This document shows positions 16,686 through 25,344 of a stretch of DNA of 64,000 bases, piece after piece; positions within the stretch are counted from its first letter, which is position 1; every line of letters starts with the position of its first letter. A program made the position numbers and the translations under genes. Location of the stretch: positions 62,001 to 126,000 of the forward strand of contig NZ_APKE01000007.1 in NCBI RefSeq assembly GCF_009835145.1, read 5' to 3'. Below the pieces are notes generated by a model. The model was not told where the DNA came from. It searched no databases and saw nothing but the letters and a program-made list of their open reading frames with translations. Source of the stretch: Profundibacterium mesophilum KAUST100406-0324 (GTDB taxonomy: Bacteria; Pseudomonadota; Alphaproteobacteria; Rhodobacterales; Rhodobacteraceae).

Positions 16686-17347
16686 CGTGGCAGGTCGAGC
16701 CGGTAGCCCAGGCCGCGCACCGTCTCGATCCTCGCATCGGTGCCCTCGAGGCGCTTGCGCAGCCGCCCGACATAAACCTCGATGGCATTCTCGGTCACGT
16801 CCGCATCGAAGGAGAACAGGCTGTCGAGCAGGCGTTCCTTCGACATCACCTGGCCGGCATGGCGCGCGAGGGCCTCGAGCAGCCGGGTCTCGCGATTGCG
16901 TAGCTCGGTCGTTTCGTTGCCCTTGCGCAGGCGGCCGGAACTGGGATCGAAGAAGGCGGTGCCGATCGCGATCTCGTTGCGCGGCGAGCCGCCGCGGCGG
17001 CGCAGGACGGCGCGGCAGCGCGCCTCCAGTTCGGAGAAGTCGAAGGGCTTCGTGATGTAGTCGTCGGCCCCCTGGTCAAGCATGCTCACCCTGTCGCAGA
17101 TCTGCGAGCGTGCGGTCAGCATGATCACCGGCGTGCCGCCATCGGCCCGGCTTCGGCGCAGCAGCTCGCGCCCGTCGCCATCGGGCAGCATCACGTCGAG
17201 CAGGATGAGATCGTAGCTGGCCGTCTCGAGCCAGTCCTGCGCCTCGGCGACCGATCCGGCATGATCGACGGCATGTCCGTCGAGCATCAGCCGCTTCAGG
17301 ATCGCGGCGGCAAGCTCGGCGTTGTCCTCGACCAGCAGATACCGCAT
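16682..17347 (-). CDS. tctD: TctD-like response regulator (OmpR/PhoB class)
   Basis: 221 residues. Receiver domain with acidic pocket E7-D8, phospho-acceptor Asp51 (LILLDVMLPDG) and Lys100 (ITKPF). The C-terminal winged helix contains LRNRETRLLEALARHAG and IEVYVGRLRKRLEG. The gene is divergent from tctC across a 108-base region containing tandem TGTCAG half-sites. It likely activates tctCBA, as TctD and BctD do, when its kinase senses citrate-like ligands. Confidence 0.93.
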   Translation of the reverse strand: MRYLLVEDNAELAAAILKRLMLDGHAVDHAGSVAEAQDWLETASYDLILLDVMLPDGDGRELLRRSRADGGTPVIMLTARSQICDRVSMLDQGADDYITKPFDFSELEARCRAVLRRRGGSPRNEIAIGTAFFDPSSGRLRKGNETTELRNRETRLLEALARHAGQVMSKERLLDSLFSFDADVTENAIEVYVGRLRKRLEGTDARIETVRGLGYRLDLPR

Positions 17348-17375
17348 TCCCGTCCCCCGCAGCGCGTCGGGACCG

Positions 17376-17392
17376 TGTCAGGTCCATGTCAG
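17376..17392 (+). promoter_or_regulatory. Direct repeat TGTCAG, candidate TctD binding site
   Basis: TGTCAG occurs at 17376-17381 and again at 17387-17392, a period of 11 bases, or one helical turn. This is the geometry bound head-to-tail by OmpR/PhoB-class dimers, and it closely resembles the PhoB box. It lies in the divergent tctD-tctC region, about 70 bases upstream of the tctC start. No clear -35/-10 pair is called. Confidence 0.5.
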
Positions 17393-17455
17393 CTTCCCGT
17401 GATGGACTACAGGAATGGACGGTTCGCAACCGCCTGTCAAACGGGAGGAATACCA

Positions 17456-18448
17456 ATGAAGACGACCATCACGCGTCGCGCGGCCCTGCTGGCCGCGACG
17501 GCCGCATTCGCATTCGGGGGCATGGCCCATGCCGAGCAGCACATGGCCGAGCAGGTCATCGAGGAGCTGCATTTCATCATCCCGGGCGGGGCTGGCGGCG
17601 GCTGGGACGGCACGGCGCGCGGCACCGGCGAGGCACTGACCAAATCCGGTCTCGTGGGCTCGGCAAGCTACGAGAACATGTCGGGCGGCGGCGGCGGCAA
17701 GGCGATCAACTACATGATCGAGAACGCCGACAGCCTCGACAATACCGTGATGGTGAACTCGACCCCCATCGTGATCCGTTCGCTGACCGGCGTTTTCCCG
17801 CAATCCTTCCGCGACCTGACGCTGGTTGCCGGCACGATCGGCGATTACGCCGCCATCGTGGTTCCGAACGATAGCGAGATCGAGGACATGCAGGGCCTTC
17901 TGGAGGCCTACGAGGCGCAGGGCGACGGCTTCGCCGTGGGCGGCGGCTCCGTTCCGGGCGGCATGGATCACCTTGTCGCGGCGCTGGTGATGCGCGCGGC
18001 GGGCGAGGACCCGACCATGCTGAACTACATCCCCTACGACGCGGGCGGCGAGGCGATGGCCGGGCTCCTGTCGGGCGAGATCGATGCGCTCTCCACCGGC
18101 TTCTCCGAGGCGGTCGCACTGGCCGAGCAGGACGAGGTACGCATCCTCGGGGTGACCGCCGCCGAGCGCGTCCCCGCCTATGACAGCGCGCCGACCTTCA
18201 AGGAGCAGGACATCGACACCGAGTTCGTCAACTGGCGCGGTTTCTTCGCGGCGCCTGGCCTGGCGGAGGAGCAGGTCTCGGCGATGCAGGAGGCCTTGTC
18301 GAAGATGTACGAGACGGATGCCTGGGAAGAGGTCCGCGCCCGCAACGGCTGGGTGAACATCCACAATGACGGCGAGGCGTTCCGCACCTTCCTCGAACAG
18401 CAGGAACAGGAAATCGGCGATCTGATGCGTCAGCTCGGCTTCCTCTGA
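17456..18448 (+). CDS. tctC: Tripartite tricarboxylate transporter binding protein TctC
   Basis: 330 residues with a signal peptide (TRRAALLAATAAFAFGGMAHA). The Bug-type fold is recognisable: IIPGGAGGGWDGTARGTGEAL near the N-terminus, then the central GGGSVPGGMDHLVAALVM and DALSTGFSEAVAL. It captures a tricarboxylate such as citrate in the periplasm and delivers it to TctAB. The ATG follows a strong GGGAGGA site. A strong hairpin separates it from tctB, which probably favours more TctC than membrane subunits. Confidence 0.93.
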   Translation: MKTTITRRAALLAATAAFAFGGMAHAEQHMAEQVIEELHFIIPGGAGGGWDGTARGTGEALTKSGLVGSASYENMSGGGGGKAINYMIENADSLDNTVMVNSTPIVIRSLTGVFPQSFRDLTLVAGTIGDYAAIVVPNDSEIEDMQGLLEAYEAQGDGFAVGGGSVPGGMDHLVAALVMRAAGEDPTMLNYIPYDAGGEAMAGLLSGEIDALSTGFSEAVALAEQDEVRILGVTAAERVPAYDSAPTFKEQDIDTEFVNWRGFFAAPGLAEEQVSAMQEALSKMYETDAWEEVRARNGWVNIHNDGEAFRTFLEQQEQEIGDLMRQLGFL

Positions 18449-18455
18449 CACCGCC

Positions 18456-18490
18456 TGTCCGGGCGCGCCCTTGATGCGCGCGCCCGGACA
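18456..18490 (+). repeat. Intercistronic hairpin between tctC and tctB
   Basis: A perfect 13-bp inverted repeat, TGTCCGGGCGCGC (18456-18468) and its complement (18478-18490), with a 9-base loop. It starts 7 bases after the tctC stop and has no following T-tract. It most likely stabilises the tctC part of the transcript or causes partial termination, giving excess binding protein over permease. Confidence 0.75.
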
Positions 18491-18521
18491 CACGGATATT
18501 TTCTCGACGGGAGGAGACAAC

Positions 18522-19007
18522 ATGGCGCTGGATCGCTGGATCGCGCTGATCTTCGTCGCATTCTGCTGCGCTTACGGGTATCTGGCCTTCTTCACGATGG
18601 ACGAGCTGCTGCCGCCCTTCATGCAGCGCAACCCGGTCTGGCCCTCGACCTTTCCAAAGGTGCTGAGCGTTCTGGGCATCATCGCCGGGCTGATCGTTCT
18701 CACCGGCCTCGAAGCGCATGACGAGGCCGAGCCCGACCCTTCGGCGATCAACTGGCGACGGCTACACGACTACAATCTCGGACAGGCGCTTTTGCTCCTG
18801 GGACTGATGGTGGTCTATGCGCTGGCCCTGCGCCCGGCCGGCTTCCTGCCCTCGACGGTGCTCTTTCTGGCCCTCGGGGCGGCGATCCTGGGCGAGCGGC
18901 GCTGGATCGTCACGATCCTCGTGGCCGTCCTGGCCTCCGGTTTCGTCTGGTGGCTGGTGGAGCGCGTGCTCGGCATCTTCCTGCGTCCCTTCCCGACCTT
19001 CCTGTGA
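18522..19007 (+). CDS. tctB: Tripartite tricarboxylate transporter small subunit TctB
   Basis: 161 residues with four predicted membrane helices, including WIALIFVAFCCAYGYLAFF at the start and LLLLGLMVVYALALRPAGFL in the middle, ending in LRPFPTFL. Pattern and length fit TctB. Preceded by GGGAGGAG and followed by tctA after 11 bases. It forms the inner-membrane complex with TctA that moves tricarboxylates using an ion gradient. Confidence 0.92.
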   Translation: MALDRWIALIFVAFCCAYGYLAFFTMDELLPPFMQRNPVWPSTFPKVLSVLGIIAGLIVLTGLEAHDEAEPDPSAINWRRLHDYNLGQALLLLGLMVVYALALRPAGFLPSTVLFLALGAAILGERRWIVTILVAVLASGFVWWLVERVLGIFLRPFPTFL

Positions 19008-19018
19008 AAGGCTGATCC

Positions 19019-20539
19019 ATGCTCGAAGGCATCCTGCTGGGCCTTTCGGCCGCCATGTCGTTCCAGAACCTGGCCATGGTGGTCGCCGGCTGCCTGATCG
19101 GCACCTTCATCGGCATGTTGCCGGGGCTGGGGCCGATGTCGATCATCGCCATCATGATCCCCGTGGCGATCACCCTTGGCGATCCGACGGCGGCGCTGAT
19201 CCTGCTGGCCGGCGTCTATTACGGGGCGATCTTCGGGGGGTCGACCTCGTCGATCCTGCTGAACGCGCCGGGGGTGGCGGGCACCGTCGCCACCAGTTTC
19301 GACGGCTACCCGATGGCGCGCAAGGGGCAGGCGGGAAAGGCACTAACCATCGCCGCCGTCTCGAGCTTCGCGGGGGGCACGATCGGGGCGATCCTGCTGG
19401 CGATCTTCGCGCCGGCACTCTCGACGGTGGCACTGCTGTTCCATTCGGCGGAGTATTTCGCGCTCATGGTGGTGGGCCTGTCGGCGATCGCGGCCTTCGC
19501 CGGCACGGGGCAGGTCGCGAAGGCGCTGATGATGACCCTACTGGGCCTGATGCTCGCGACCGTGGGCGAGGGCGCCCTGTTCAACATGCCGCGTTTCACG
19601 CTGGGCCTGATGGACCTGCAGTCGGGCATCAGCTTCATCACCCTGGCCATGGCGATGTTCGCCCTGCCCGAGGCGATCTACCTCGTGCTCGATCCCAAAC
19701 GGTCACAGACCGAGGGCGGCGGGTCCGGCAAGATCGGCAACCTGCGCTTCTCGCGCGCCGAGGGGCGCGCCATGCTGCCGGTGATCGGACGCCAGTCGGT
19801 CCAGGGCTTCTTCATCGGGGTCCTGCCCGGTGCCGGCGCGACCATCGCGTCCTTCCTTGGCTACGCGGTGGAGCGCAACATCGCGTCCGAGGAGGAGCAG
19901 AAGGAGTTCGGCAAGGGATCGGTCAAGGGTCTCGCCGCACCGGAGACCGCCAACAACGCCGCCTGCACCGGCTCCTTCGTGCCGCTGCTGACGCTGGGCA
20001 TTCCGGGATCGGGGACCACCGCGATCCTGCTGGGCGCGCTCATCGCGCTCAACGTCACGCCGGGTCCGCGCCTGATGACCGACGAGCCGGACATCTTCTG
20101 GGCGGTGATCATCTCGATGTATATCGGCAACCTGGTGCTCCTGATCCTGAACCTGCCGCTCATTCCCTACATCGCCAAGATCCTGACGATCCCGCGCACC
20201 TTCCTGATCCCCTTCATCCTCTTCTTCACGCTGATGGGCGCCTATATCGGGCAGAATAACGCGACCGAGCTTCTGATGCTGGTGGGACTCGGCGTGATGG
20301 CGACGATCTTCAAGTTCGCCGACTATCCGCTCGCGCCGTTGCTCATCGGCTTCATCCTGGGCACGATGCTCGAGGATAACTTCGCCCGCTCGATGCAGCT
20401 TTATCGCGGGATCGAGTTCATCTGGGAGCGGCCGATGACGCTGGGTCTGCTGGTCTTCGCCGCGATCCTCGTGCTGCTGCCGGGTTTCCGGGCCCGCCGG
20501 GCGCGGGCGCGGGCACGCGGAGTGGCCGACGGTGACTGA
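19019..20539 (+). CDS. tctA: Tripartite tricarboxylate transporter large subunit TctA
   Basis: 506 residues and about 11-12 membrane helices. The N-terminal signature GTFIGMLPGLGPMSIIAIMI and the second FFIGVLPGAGATIASFLGY are the paired re-entrant-type motifs of the family. GIPGSGTTAILLGALIALNV is also characteristic. It is the transport channel subunit. Its last eight bases overlap the GTG start of the CoA-transferase gene, linking uptake directly to metabolism of the imported acid. Confidence 0.95.
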   Translation: MLEGILLGLSAAMSFQNLAMVVAGCLIGTFIGMLPGLGPMSIIAIMIPVAITLGDPTAALILLAGVYYGAIFGGSTSSILLNAPGVAGTVATSFDGYPMARKGQAGKALTIAAVSSFAGGTIGAILLAIFAPALSTVALLFHSAEYFALMVVGLSAIAAFAGTGQVAKALMMTLLGLMLATVGEGALFNMPRFTLGLMDLQSGISFITLAMAMFALPEAIYLVLDPKRSQTEGGGSGKIGNLRFSRAEGRAMLPVIGRQSVQGFFIGVLPGAGATIASFLGYAVERNIASEEEQKEFGKGSVKGLAAPETANNAACTGSFVPLLTLGIPGSGTTAILLGALIALNVTPGPRLMTDEPDIFWAVIISMYIGNLVLLILNLPLIPYIAKILTIPRTFLIPFILFFTLMGAYIGQNNATELLMLVGLGVMATIFKFADYPLAPLLIGFILGTMLEDNFARSMQLYRGIEFIWERPMTLGLLVFAAILVLLPGFRARRARARARGVADGD

Positions 20540-21734
20540 CACGGCAAAGCCCCTTGACGGGATCAGGGTGCTCGACCTGACCAATGTCCTGGCCGGCCCC
20601 TTCGCCTGCCACCAGCTCGCCCATCTGGGGGCCGAGGTCATCAAGGTCGAGGCGCCGGGACGCGGCGATCTCGCGCGCGAGCTTGGCGCCGATCCCGCGC
20701 TGTCGCGTCGGGGAATGGGGATCAGCTACCTCGCCCAGAACGCCGGCAAGAAGTCGGTCACGCTCGATCTGAAGTCGGCCGGGGGCAAGGAGGCGCTCAA
20801 GCGGCTCGTCGCCACCGCGGATGTGCTGGTGGAGAATTTCCGCCCCGGTGTCATGGACCGCCTGGGGCTGGGGCCGCGCGTCCTGCGGGACCGCAATCCG
20901 CGCCTCGTCTACTGCGCGATCTCTGGCTTCGGACAGGATGGCCCCTGGGCCGGCCGGCCCGCCTATGACCAGATCGTGCAGGGTGCAGCCGGCGTCATGT
21001 CGATCACCGGCGGCGCCAAGGCCGCGCCGCAACGCGTGGGCTATCCGCTCGCCGACACGGTCGGCGGGCTGACCGCGGCCATGGCCGTCTGCGCCGCGCT
21101 GAACGCAGAGCCGCGCGGCTGCGTGATCGATGTCTCGATGCTCGATTCGATGTTGGCGACGATGGGATGGGTGGTGTCGAACCACCTGATCGGGGGAAAT
21201 GCGCCCGCGCCGCACGGCAACGAGAACCCCACATCCGCCCCCTCCGGCAGCTTCCAATGCGCCGACGGGCTGCTGAACATCGCCGCCAATCGCGACGTGC
21301 AATGGGAAAGCCTGGCCCGGGCGCTGGGCCGGGCCGACCTGCTGGAGCGTGCCGATTATGCCGACCGCGAGGCGCGCAAGGCCAATCGCCTGACACTCAA
21401 GGCCGAACTCGAGACGGTGCTGACCACCCGGTCGGCCACCCATTGGGCCGACGCGCTCAACGCCGTGGGGGTGCCGGCGGGGGCCGTGATGAGCGTGCCC
21501 GCGATCCTGTCGCATCCACAGGTGGCGGATCGCGATTTCCTGGCCCGCTTCGAGGACGTTCCGGGCATCGAGCGCGAAATCGAGCTGATGCGGATCGGCG
21601 CGATGATCGACGGGCGGCGGCCCTCCGTCGAGACCCCTCCGCCGACCCTGGGCGCACAGACTGGCGCAATACTGCGGGAGCTGGGATACACGTCCGAAGA
21701 GATCGCGCGGATGAAAGAGCAGGGTGTGACATGA
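20532..21734 (+). CDS. Class III (CaiB/Frc-type) CoA-transferase
   Basis: 400 residues from a GTG start inside the tctA end. Family signatures: GIRVLDLTNVLAGPFACHQL, GAEVIKVEAPGRGDLAR with the nearby LAQNAGKKSVTLDLKS, and ADVLVENFRPGVMDRLG. The catalytic Asp expected in this class lies in the YDQIVQG region. Such enzymes move CoA from an acyl-CoA donor to a carboxylic acid. The gene lies between a tricarboxylate transporter and a citryl-CoA-lyase-like gene. The natural reading is that it makes citryl-CoA, or the CoA ester of an analogue. Overlaps the next gene by four bases. Confidence 0.9.
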   Translation: MTDTAKPLDGIRVLDLTNVLAGPFACHQLAHLGAEVIKVEAPGRGDLARELGADPALSRRGMGISYLAQNAGKKSVTLDLKSAGGKEALKRLVATADVLVENFRPGVMDRLGLGPRVLRDRNPRLVYCAISGFGQDGPWAGRPAYDQIVQGAAGVMSITGGAKAAPQRVGYPLADTVGGLTAAMAVCAALNAEPRGCVIDVSMLDSMLATMGWVVSNHLIGGNAPAPHGNENPTSAPSGSFQCADGLLNIAANRDVQWESLARALGRADLLERADYADREARKANRLTLKAELETVLTTRSATHWADALNAVGVPAGAVMSVPAILSHPQVADRDFLARFEDVPGIEREIELMRIGAMIDGRRPSVETPPPTLGAQTGAILRELGYTSEEIARMKEQGVT

Positions 21735-22501
21735 GCGACGTATCCGACTGGTGGCGCACCTCGATCATCGAGATGGAGCCGGGGCGCATCGCGCTGCGCG
21801 GCACGCCCATCGAGCAGATCATCGGCAAGATGGGGTTCGCCGAAACCATCTGGCTTCTGGTCATGGGCGAGCGGATCGAGGGACCGCGTGCCGCCCTTTT
21901 CGAGGCGGCGCTCGTCTCGGCGGTGGATCACGGCCCCCAAGCGCCCTCCATCGCGGCCGCGCGGATGGCGGCGACCTGCGGGATCGGGCTGCAATCGGCG
22001 ATGGCGACCGGGCTGAACATGCTGGGCGATGTGCATGGGGGCGCCGGCGAGCAGGCGGTGGCGCTTTTCGGCGCCTGCGCGGGTCTCGAGGGGAGCGAGC
22101 TGGAGGCCGTTCTGGCCGATTGGCGTGCGCGGAACGGCAAGTATCTTCCCGGCTTCGGCCATCGCTTCCACAAGCCGGTCGACCCGCGCGCGCCATGCCT
22201 TCTGTCGCTGGTCGATGCGGCCGCGGCCGAAGGGGCGGTGACGGGACGCCATGCCGCCTCGGCCCGCGCGATCGGCGCCCTGCTCGCGCAGCAGCGCGGC
22301 GCCCCCGTGCCGCTCAACATCGATGGTGCCACGGCCGTGATCTATGCCGAGCTCGGTTGCCCGGCCGCCCTCGCGCGGGGCTTCTTCGGCCTGTCGCGAT
22401 CGGTCGGCCTTCTGGCCCATGCCTGGGAGCAAACCGAGCAGGGCGGGCGCAACAAGGGCCCCACGCCGCCACGATACCTCTGGACGCATGACGCAGGCTG
22501 A
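21731..22501 (+). CDS. Citryl-CoA lyase-like short citrate synthase homologue
   Basis: 256 residues, much shorter than citrate synthase (about 430), matching the stand-alone C-terminal-like lyase family. Citrate-synthase-fold features include GLNMLGDVHGGAGEQAV (first His), PGFGHRFHKPVDPR (second His) and PLNIDGATAVIYAELG (acidic residue). The expected reaction is cleavage of citryl-CoA to acetyl-CoA and oxaloacetate. It is coupled by ATGA overlap to the CoA-transferase, and the next gene starts 14 bases before its stop. Alternative: a citramalyl- or methylcitryl-type lyase. Confidence 0.8.
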   Translation: MSDVSDWWRTSIIEMEPGRIALRGTPIEQIIGKMGFAETIWLLVMGERIEGPRAALFEAALVSAVDHGPQAPSIAAARMAATCGIGLQSAMATGLNMLGDVHGGAGEQAVALFGACAGLEGSELEAVLADWRARNGKYLPGFGHRFHKPVDPRAPCLLSLVDAAAAEGAVTGRHAASARAIGALLAQQRGAPVPLNIDGATAVIYAELGCPAALARGFFGLSRSVGLLAHAWEQTEQGGRNKGPTPPRYLWTHDAG

Positions 22502-23522
22502 CCGCCCGATCGCCACGCTTGCCCTCGCGGCGGCCGGCGCGGGCATCTTCTGGCTGCTGGGCTTCCCCGCCGCCCCCCTGACCGGACCGGCCGCCTTCGT
22601 CGCGGTCGGGGCGATGTTCGGCCTGCGCGCTTCCGTTCCGCACCGGCTGCGCGATGCCATCTTCGTCGTCCTCGGCCTGTCGATCGGAACCTCCGTGACG
22701 CCGGAGGTGCTCGGGTTGATCGTGACCTTGCCAGTCTCGCTCGCGGTCCTCGTGGCGACGCTGCTTCTGTCGATCGCGCTCAACCGGCTGCTCCTGCGCC
22801 GGCTTTTCGGCTTCACGCCCCTGAATGCCCTTCTGGCCGCCACACCGGGGCATCTGAGCTTCATCATGGGCCTGTCCGACGATCTGAAGGCCGACCTGCC
22901 GCGCATCACCCTCGTGCAATCCATCCGCGTGGTCCTGCTGACGTTGCTTGTGCCGGTGATCATCGCCGCGTGGGGTGTCGAAGGCACCGCGCGGGGCATC
23001 CCGGCCGCGACCATCGGGCCGGCGGCATTCACCGTGCTTTCGGCGCTTTCACTGGGCGCGGGGCTGCTCTTTCGCCGTCTGGCGGTGCCCGCCGCGCTTC
23101 TTCTGGGGGCGCTCGGGGTATCGGCGCTGGGCCACGGCAGCGGCCTGACCCCGGGCGCGCTCCCGGACTGGCTCGTCACCGCGGCGCTGACGGGCATGGG
23201 CGGGCTGATCGGAAGCCGGTTCCGCGGCTTCGCCTTCTCCGAGCTGACCGGCGCGCTCCTGGCCGGCGTCTTGGCGACGCTGGTCTCGTGCATCTGCGCG
23301 GCCATCGGCGCGCTCATCGTCGCGGCCGTGCTGGACCTGCCGGTGGCGGGACTGCTCCTGGCTTTCGCGCCCGGCGGGGTCGAGGTCATGGCCGCCATCG
23401 CCATCGAGACGGGGCTCGGCGCGGCGGTGGTCGCGATGCATCATGTCTTCCGTCTACTCGTCCTCTCCGCGCTCATCCCGGTGCTCGTGCGCCGCGTCGG
23501 CGGGCGGGCCGAGGGGCGCTGA
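22488..23522 (+). CDS. AbrB-family (PF05145-type) membrane protein
   Basis: 344 residues and about ten membrane helices with internal duplication. Each half has the family pattern of Gly-rich helices, for example VVLGLSIGTSVTPEVLG and LAFAPGGVEVMAAIAIETG, with ATPGHLSFIMGLSDDLKAD in the first half. These proteins are often labelled AbrB regulators or putative ammonia monooxygenases, but the sequence is that of an integral membrane protein and probably a transporter. It overlaps the lyase gene by 14 bases, so it belongs to the carboxylate operon. It may export or import a small acid; that is inference. Confidence 0.82.
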   Translation: MTQADRPIATLALAAAGAGIFWLLGFPAAPLTGPAAFVAVGAMFGLRASVPHRLRDAIFVVLGLSIGTSVTPEVLGLIVTLPVSLAVLVATLLLSIALNRLLLRRLFGFTPLNALLAATPGHLSFIMGLSDDLKADLPRITLVQSIRVVLLTLLVPVIIAAWGVEGTARGIPAATIGPAAFTVLSALSLGAGLLFRRLAVPAALLLGALGVSALGHGSGLTPGALPDWLVTAALTGMGGLIGSRFRGFAFSELTGALLAGVLATLVSCICAAIGALIVAAVLDLPVAGLLLAFAPGGVEVMAAIAIETGLGAAVVAMHHVFRLLVLSALIPVLVRRVGGRAEGR

Positions 23523-25247
23523 GCGGCGCGGCGACCCGGCGAGACGGCAGCAGGCCTCGTGCTGGCTGAGGAAGACCTCGCCGCTCAGATCGTCCAGGAA
23601 GGAGCTGCGGCGCAGGCGGTCCATGACCGGTCCCTTCACCTCCGACAGGTGCAGCGTGACGCCGGCATCCGCGAGGCGGGCATTGATCGCCTCGAGCGAT
23701 TCCAGTGCCGAAAGGTCGATCTCGTTCACGGCGGGGAACATCAGGACCACGTCGGTCAGCTGCGGTTTCTCGACGATGCAGGCGGCGAGCTGATCCTCCA
23801 GGTAGCGGGCATTGGGAAAATAGAGACTCTCGTCGACACGCAGGCTCAGCACATGCGGCTGCGTCTCGACATCGTGGCGCAGGACATTGCGGAAATGCTC
23901 GGTTCCCGGCACCCGGCCGACCACCGCGATATGGGGGCGGGAGGTCTTGTAGAGATGCACGAAGATCGAGGTGGCGACCCCCGCCACGACACCCGTCTCC
24001 ACACCCAGCACGAGGGTCAGCGCGATGGTCACCGAGACGGCGGCGAAATCGGCCCGGCTGAAGCCCCAGGCGCGTTTCAGGATGGACAGGTCGACGAGGC
24101 TGAGCACCGCGACGATGATCGTGGCCGCGAGCGTCGCCTTGGGCAGGTGATGGATCAGCGGGGTGAGAAAGAGCGCGGCGAATGCGAGGCCCGCCGCCGT
24201 GTAGGCCCCCGCGGCAGGGGTCGCGGCGCCGGCATCGTAATTGACGACCGAGCGCGAGAAGCCGCCGGTAACCGGGAACCCGCCGGTGAAGGCGGCCCCG
24301 ATATTGGCCGCGCCCAGTCCGATCAGTTCCTGGTCGGGGTCGATCCGCTGGCGTTTCTTGGCCGCGAGGGTCTGTGCCACGGAGATCGATTCGACGAAGC
24401 CGATCACCGAGATCAGCAGCGCCGGCATGAAAAGCTGCGAGAGCAGGGCGGGCGAGACGGAGGGCAGGGTCAGCGGCGGCAGGCTCTGTGGCACCTCGCC
24501 GACGACGGCAACGCCGCGCGCGCCCAGATCGAAGGCCCAGACCGCCAGCGTCGTGACGACGATGGCCAGAACGGGCCCCAGCTTGGCGCCCAGATCGGCC
24601 TGGCGCGGCCCGAGCCCGAGGCGGCGCAGGAGCGGCTTCAACCCCGTGCGGACCCAGAACAGGAAGGCGGTGGCCGTGACGCCCAGCGCGGCGGTGATGA
24701 GGTTGACCTCGCCCAGATGCGCAAGAAGGCCGGTCGCGATCTCGATCAGCGTATGGCCCTCGCCCTGGATGCCGAGAATGTGGCGCAGCTGGCTCGCCGC
24801 GATCAGGATGCCGGAGGCGGTGATGAAGCCGGCGATCACCGGGTGCGACAGGAAGTTGGCGAGGAACCCGAGGCGGAACAGTCCCAACGCCAGCAGCATC
24901 GCGCCCGACAGGAACGCCAGTGTCAGCGCCGCCGTCACGTAGCCCGCCGTGCCGCTCTGGGCGATGTCGCCCACGGCTGCCGCGGTCATCAGTGATACCA
25001 CCGCGACCGGCCCCACGGCGAGTGCGCGGCTCGTGCCGAAGACCGCGTAGAGGACGATCGGCGCGATCGAGGCGTAGATGCCGGCCTCGGGCGGCATGCC
25101 CGCGAGCAGCGCATAGGCCAGCGATTGCGGGATCAGCATGATCGTCACGATCACCGCGGCGAGCAAGTCGCCGCTCAGCGCAGTGCGGTCGTAATGCCGG
25201 CCCCAGTCGAGGATCGGCAGGTGGCGCGACAGGGAGGACAGGATCAT
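23454..25247 (-). CDS. SulP-family anion transporter with STAS domain
   Basis: 597 residues. The membrane domain (about 1-410) begins LLAAVIVTIMLIPQSLAYALLAG and includes GLGAANIGAAFTGGFPVTGGFSRS, a hallmark of SulP proteins. A C-terminal STAS domain (about 440-560) includes ESLYFPNARYLEDQL and FPAVNEIDLSALESLEAI. Likely moves sulfate or bicarbonate/dicarboxylates. It is the last gene of the sulfur operon downstream of the Blh-type hydrolase (97-base gap). It converges on the AbrB-like gene, with a 69-base antisense overlap of the two 3' ends. Confidence 0.92.
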   Translation of the reverse strand: MILSSLSRHLPILDWGRHYDRTALSGDLLAAVIVTIMLIPQSLAYALLAGMPPEAGIYASIAPIVLYAVFGTSRALAVGPVAVVSLMTAAAVGDIAQSGTAGYVTAALTLAFLSGAMLLALGLFRLGFLANFLSHPVIAGFITASGILIAASQLRHILGIQGEGHTLIEIATGLLAHLGEVNLITAALGVTATAFLFWVRTGLKPLLRRLGLGPRQADLGAKLGPVLAIVVTTLAVWAFDLGARGVAVVGEVPQSLPPLTLPSVSPALLSQLFMPALLISVIGFVESISVAQTLAAKKRQRIDPDQELIGLGAANIGAAFTGGFPVTGGFSRSVVNYDAGAATPAAGAYTAAGLAFAALFLTPLIHHLPKATLAATIIVAVLSLVDLSILKRAWGFSRADFAAVSVTIALTLVLGVETGVVAGVATSIFVHLYKTSRPHIAVVGRVPGTEHFRNVLRHDVETQPHVLSLRVDESLYFPNARYLEDQLAACIVEKPQLTDVVLMFPAVNEIDLSALESLEAINARLADAGVTLHLSEVKGPVMDRLRRSSFLDDLSGEVFLSQHEACCRLAGSPRRSAPLGPPADAAHEHRDERGEDE

Positions 25248-25344
25248 CGGGCCCTCTGGGCGATTGGGGGGAGGGGAAGGCCGCCACGGGCACCGCCGCG
25301 GCGATCGGGGGCGGGCCGGACATGGGCGCCGGCCCGCCGCGTCT

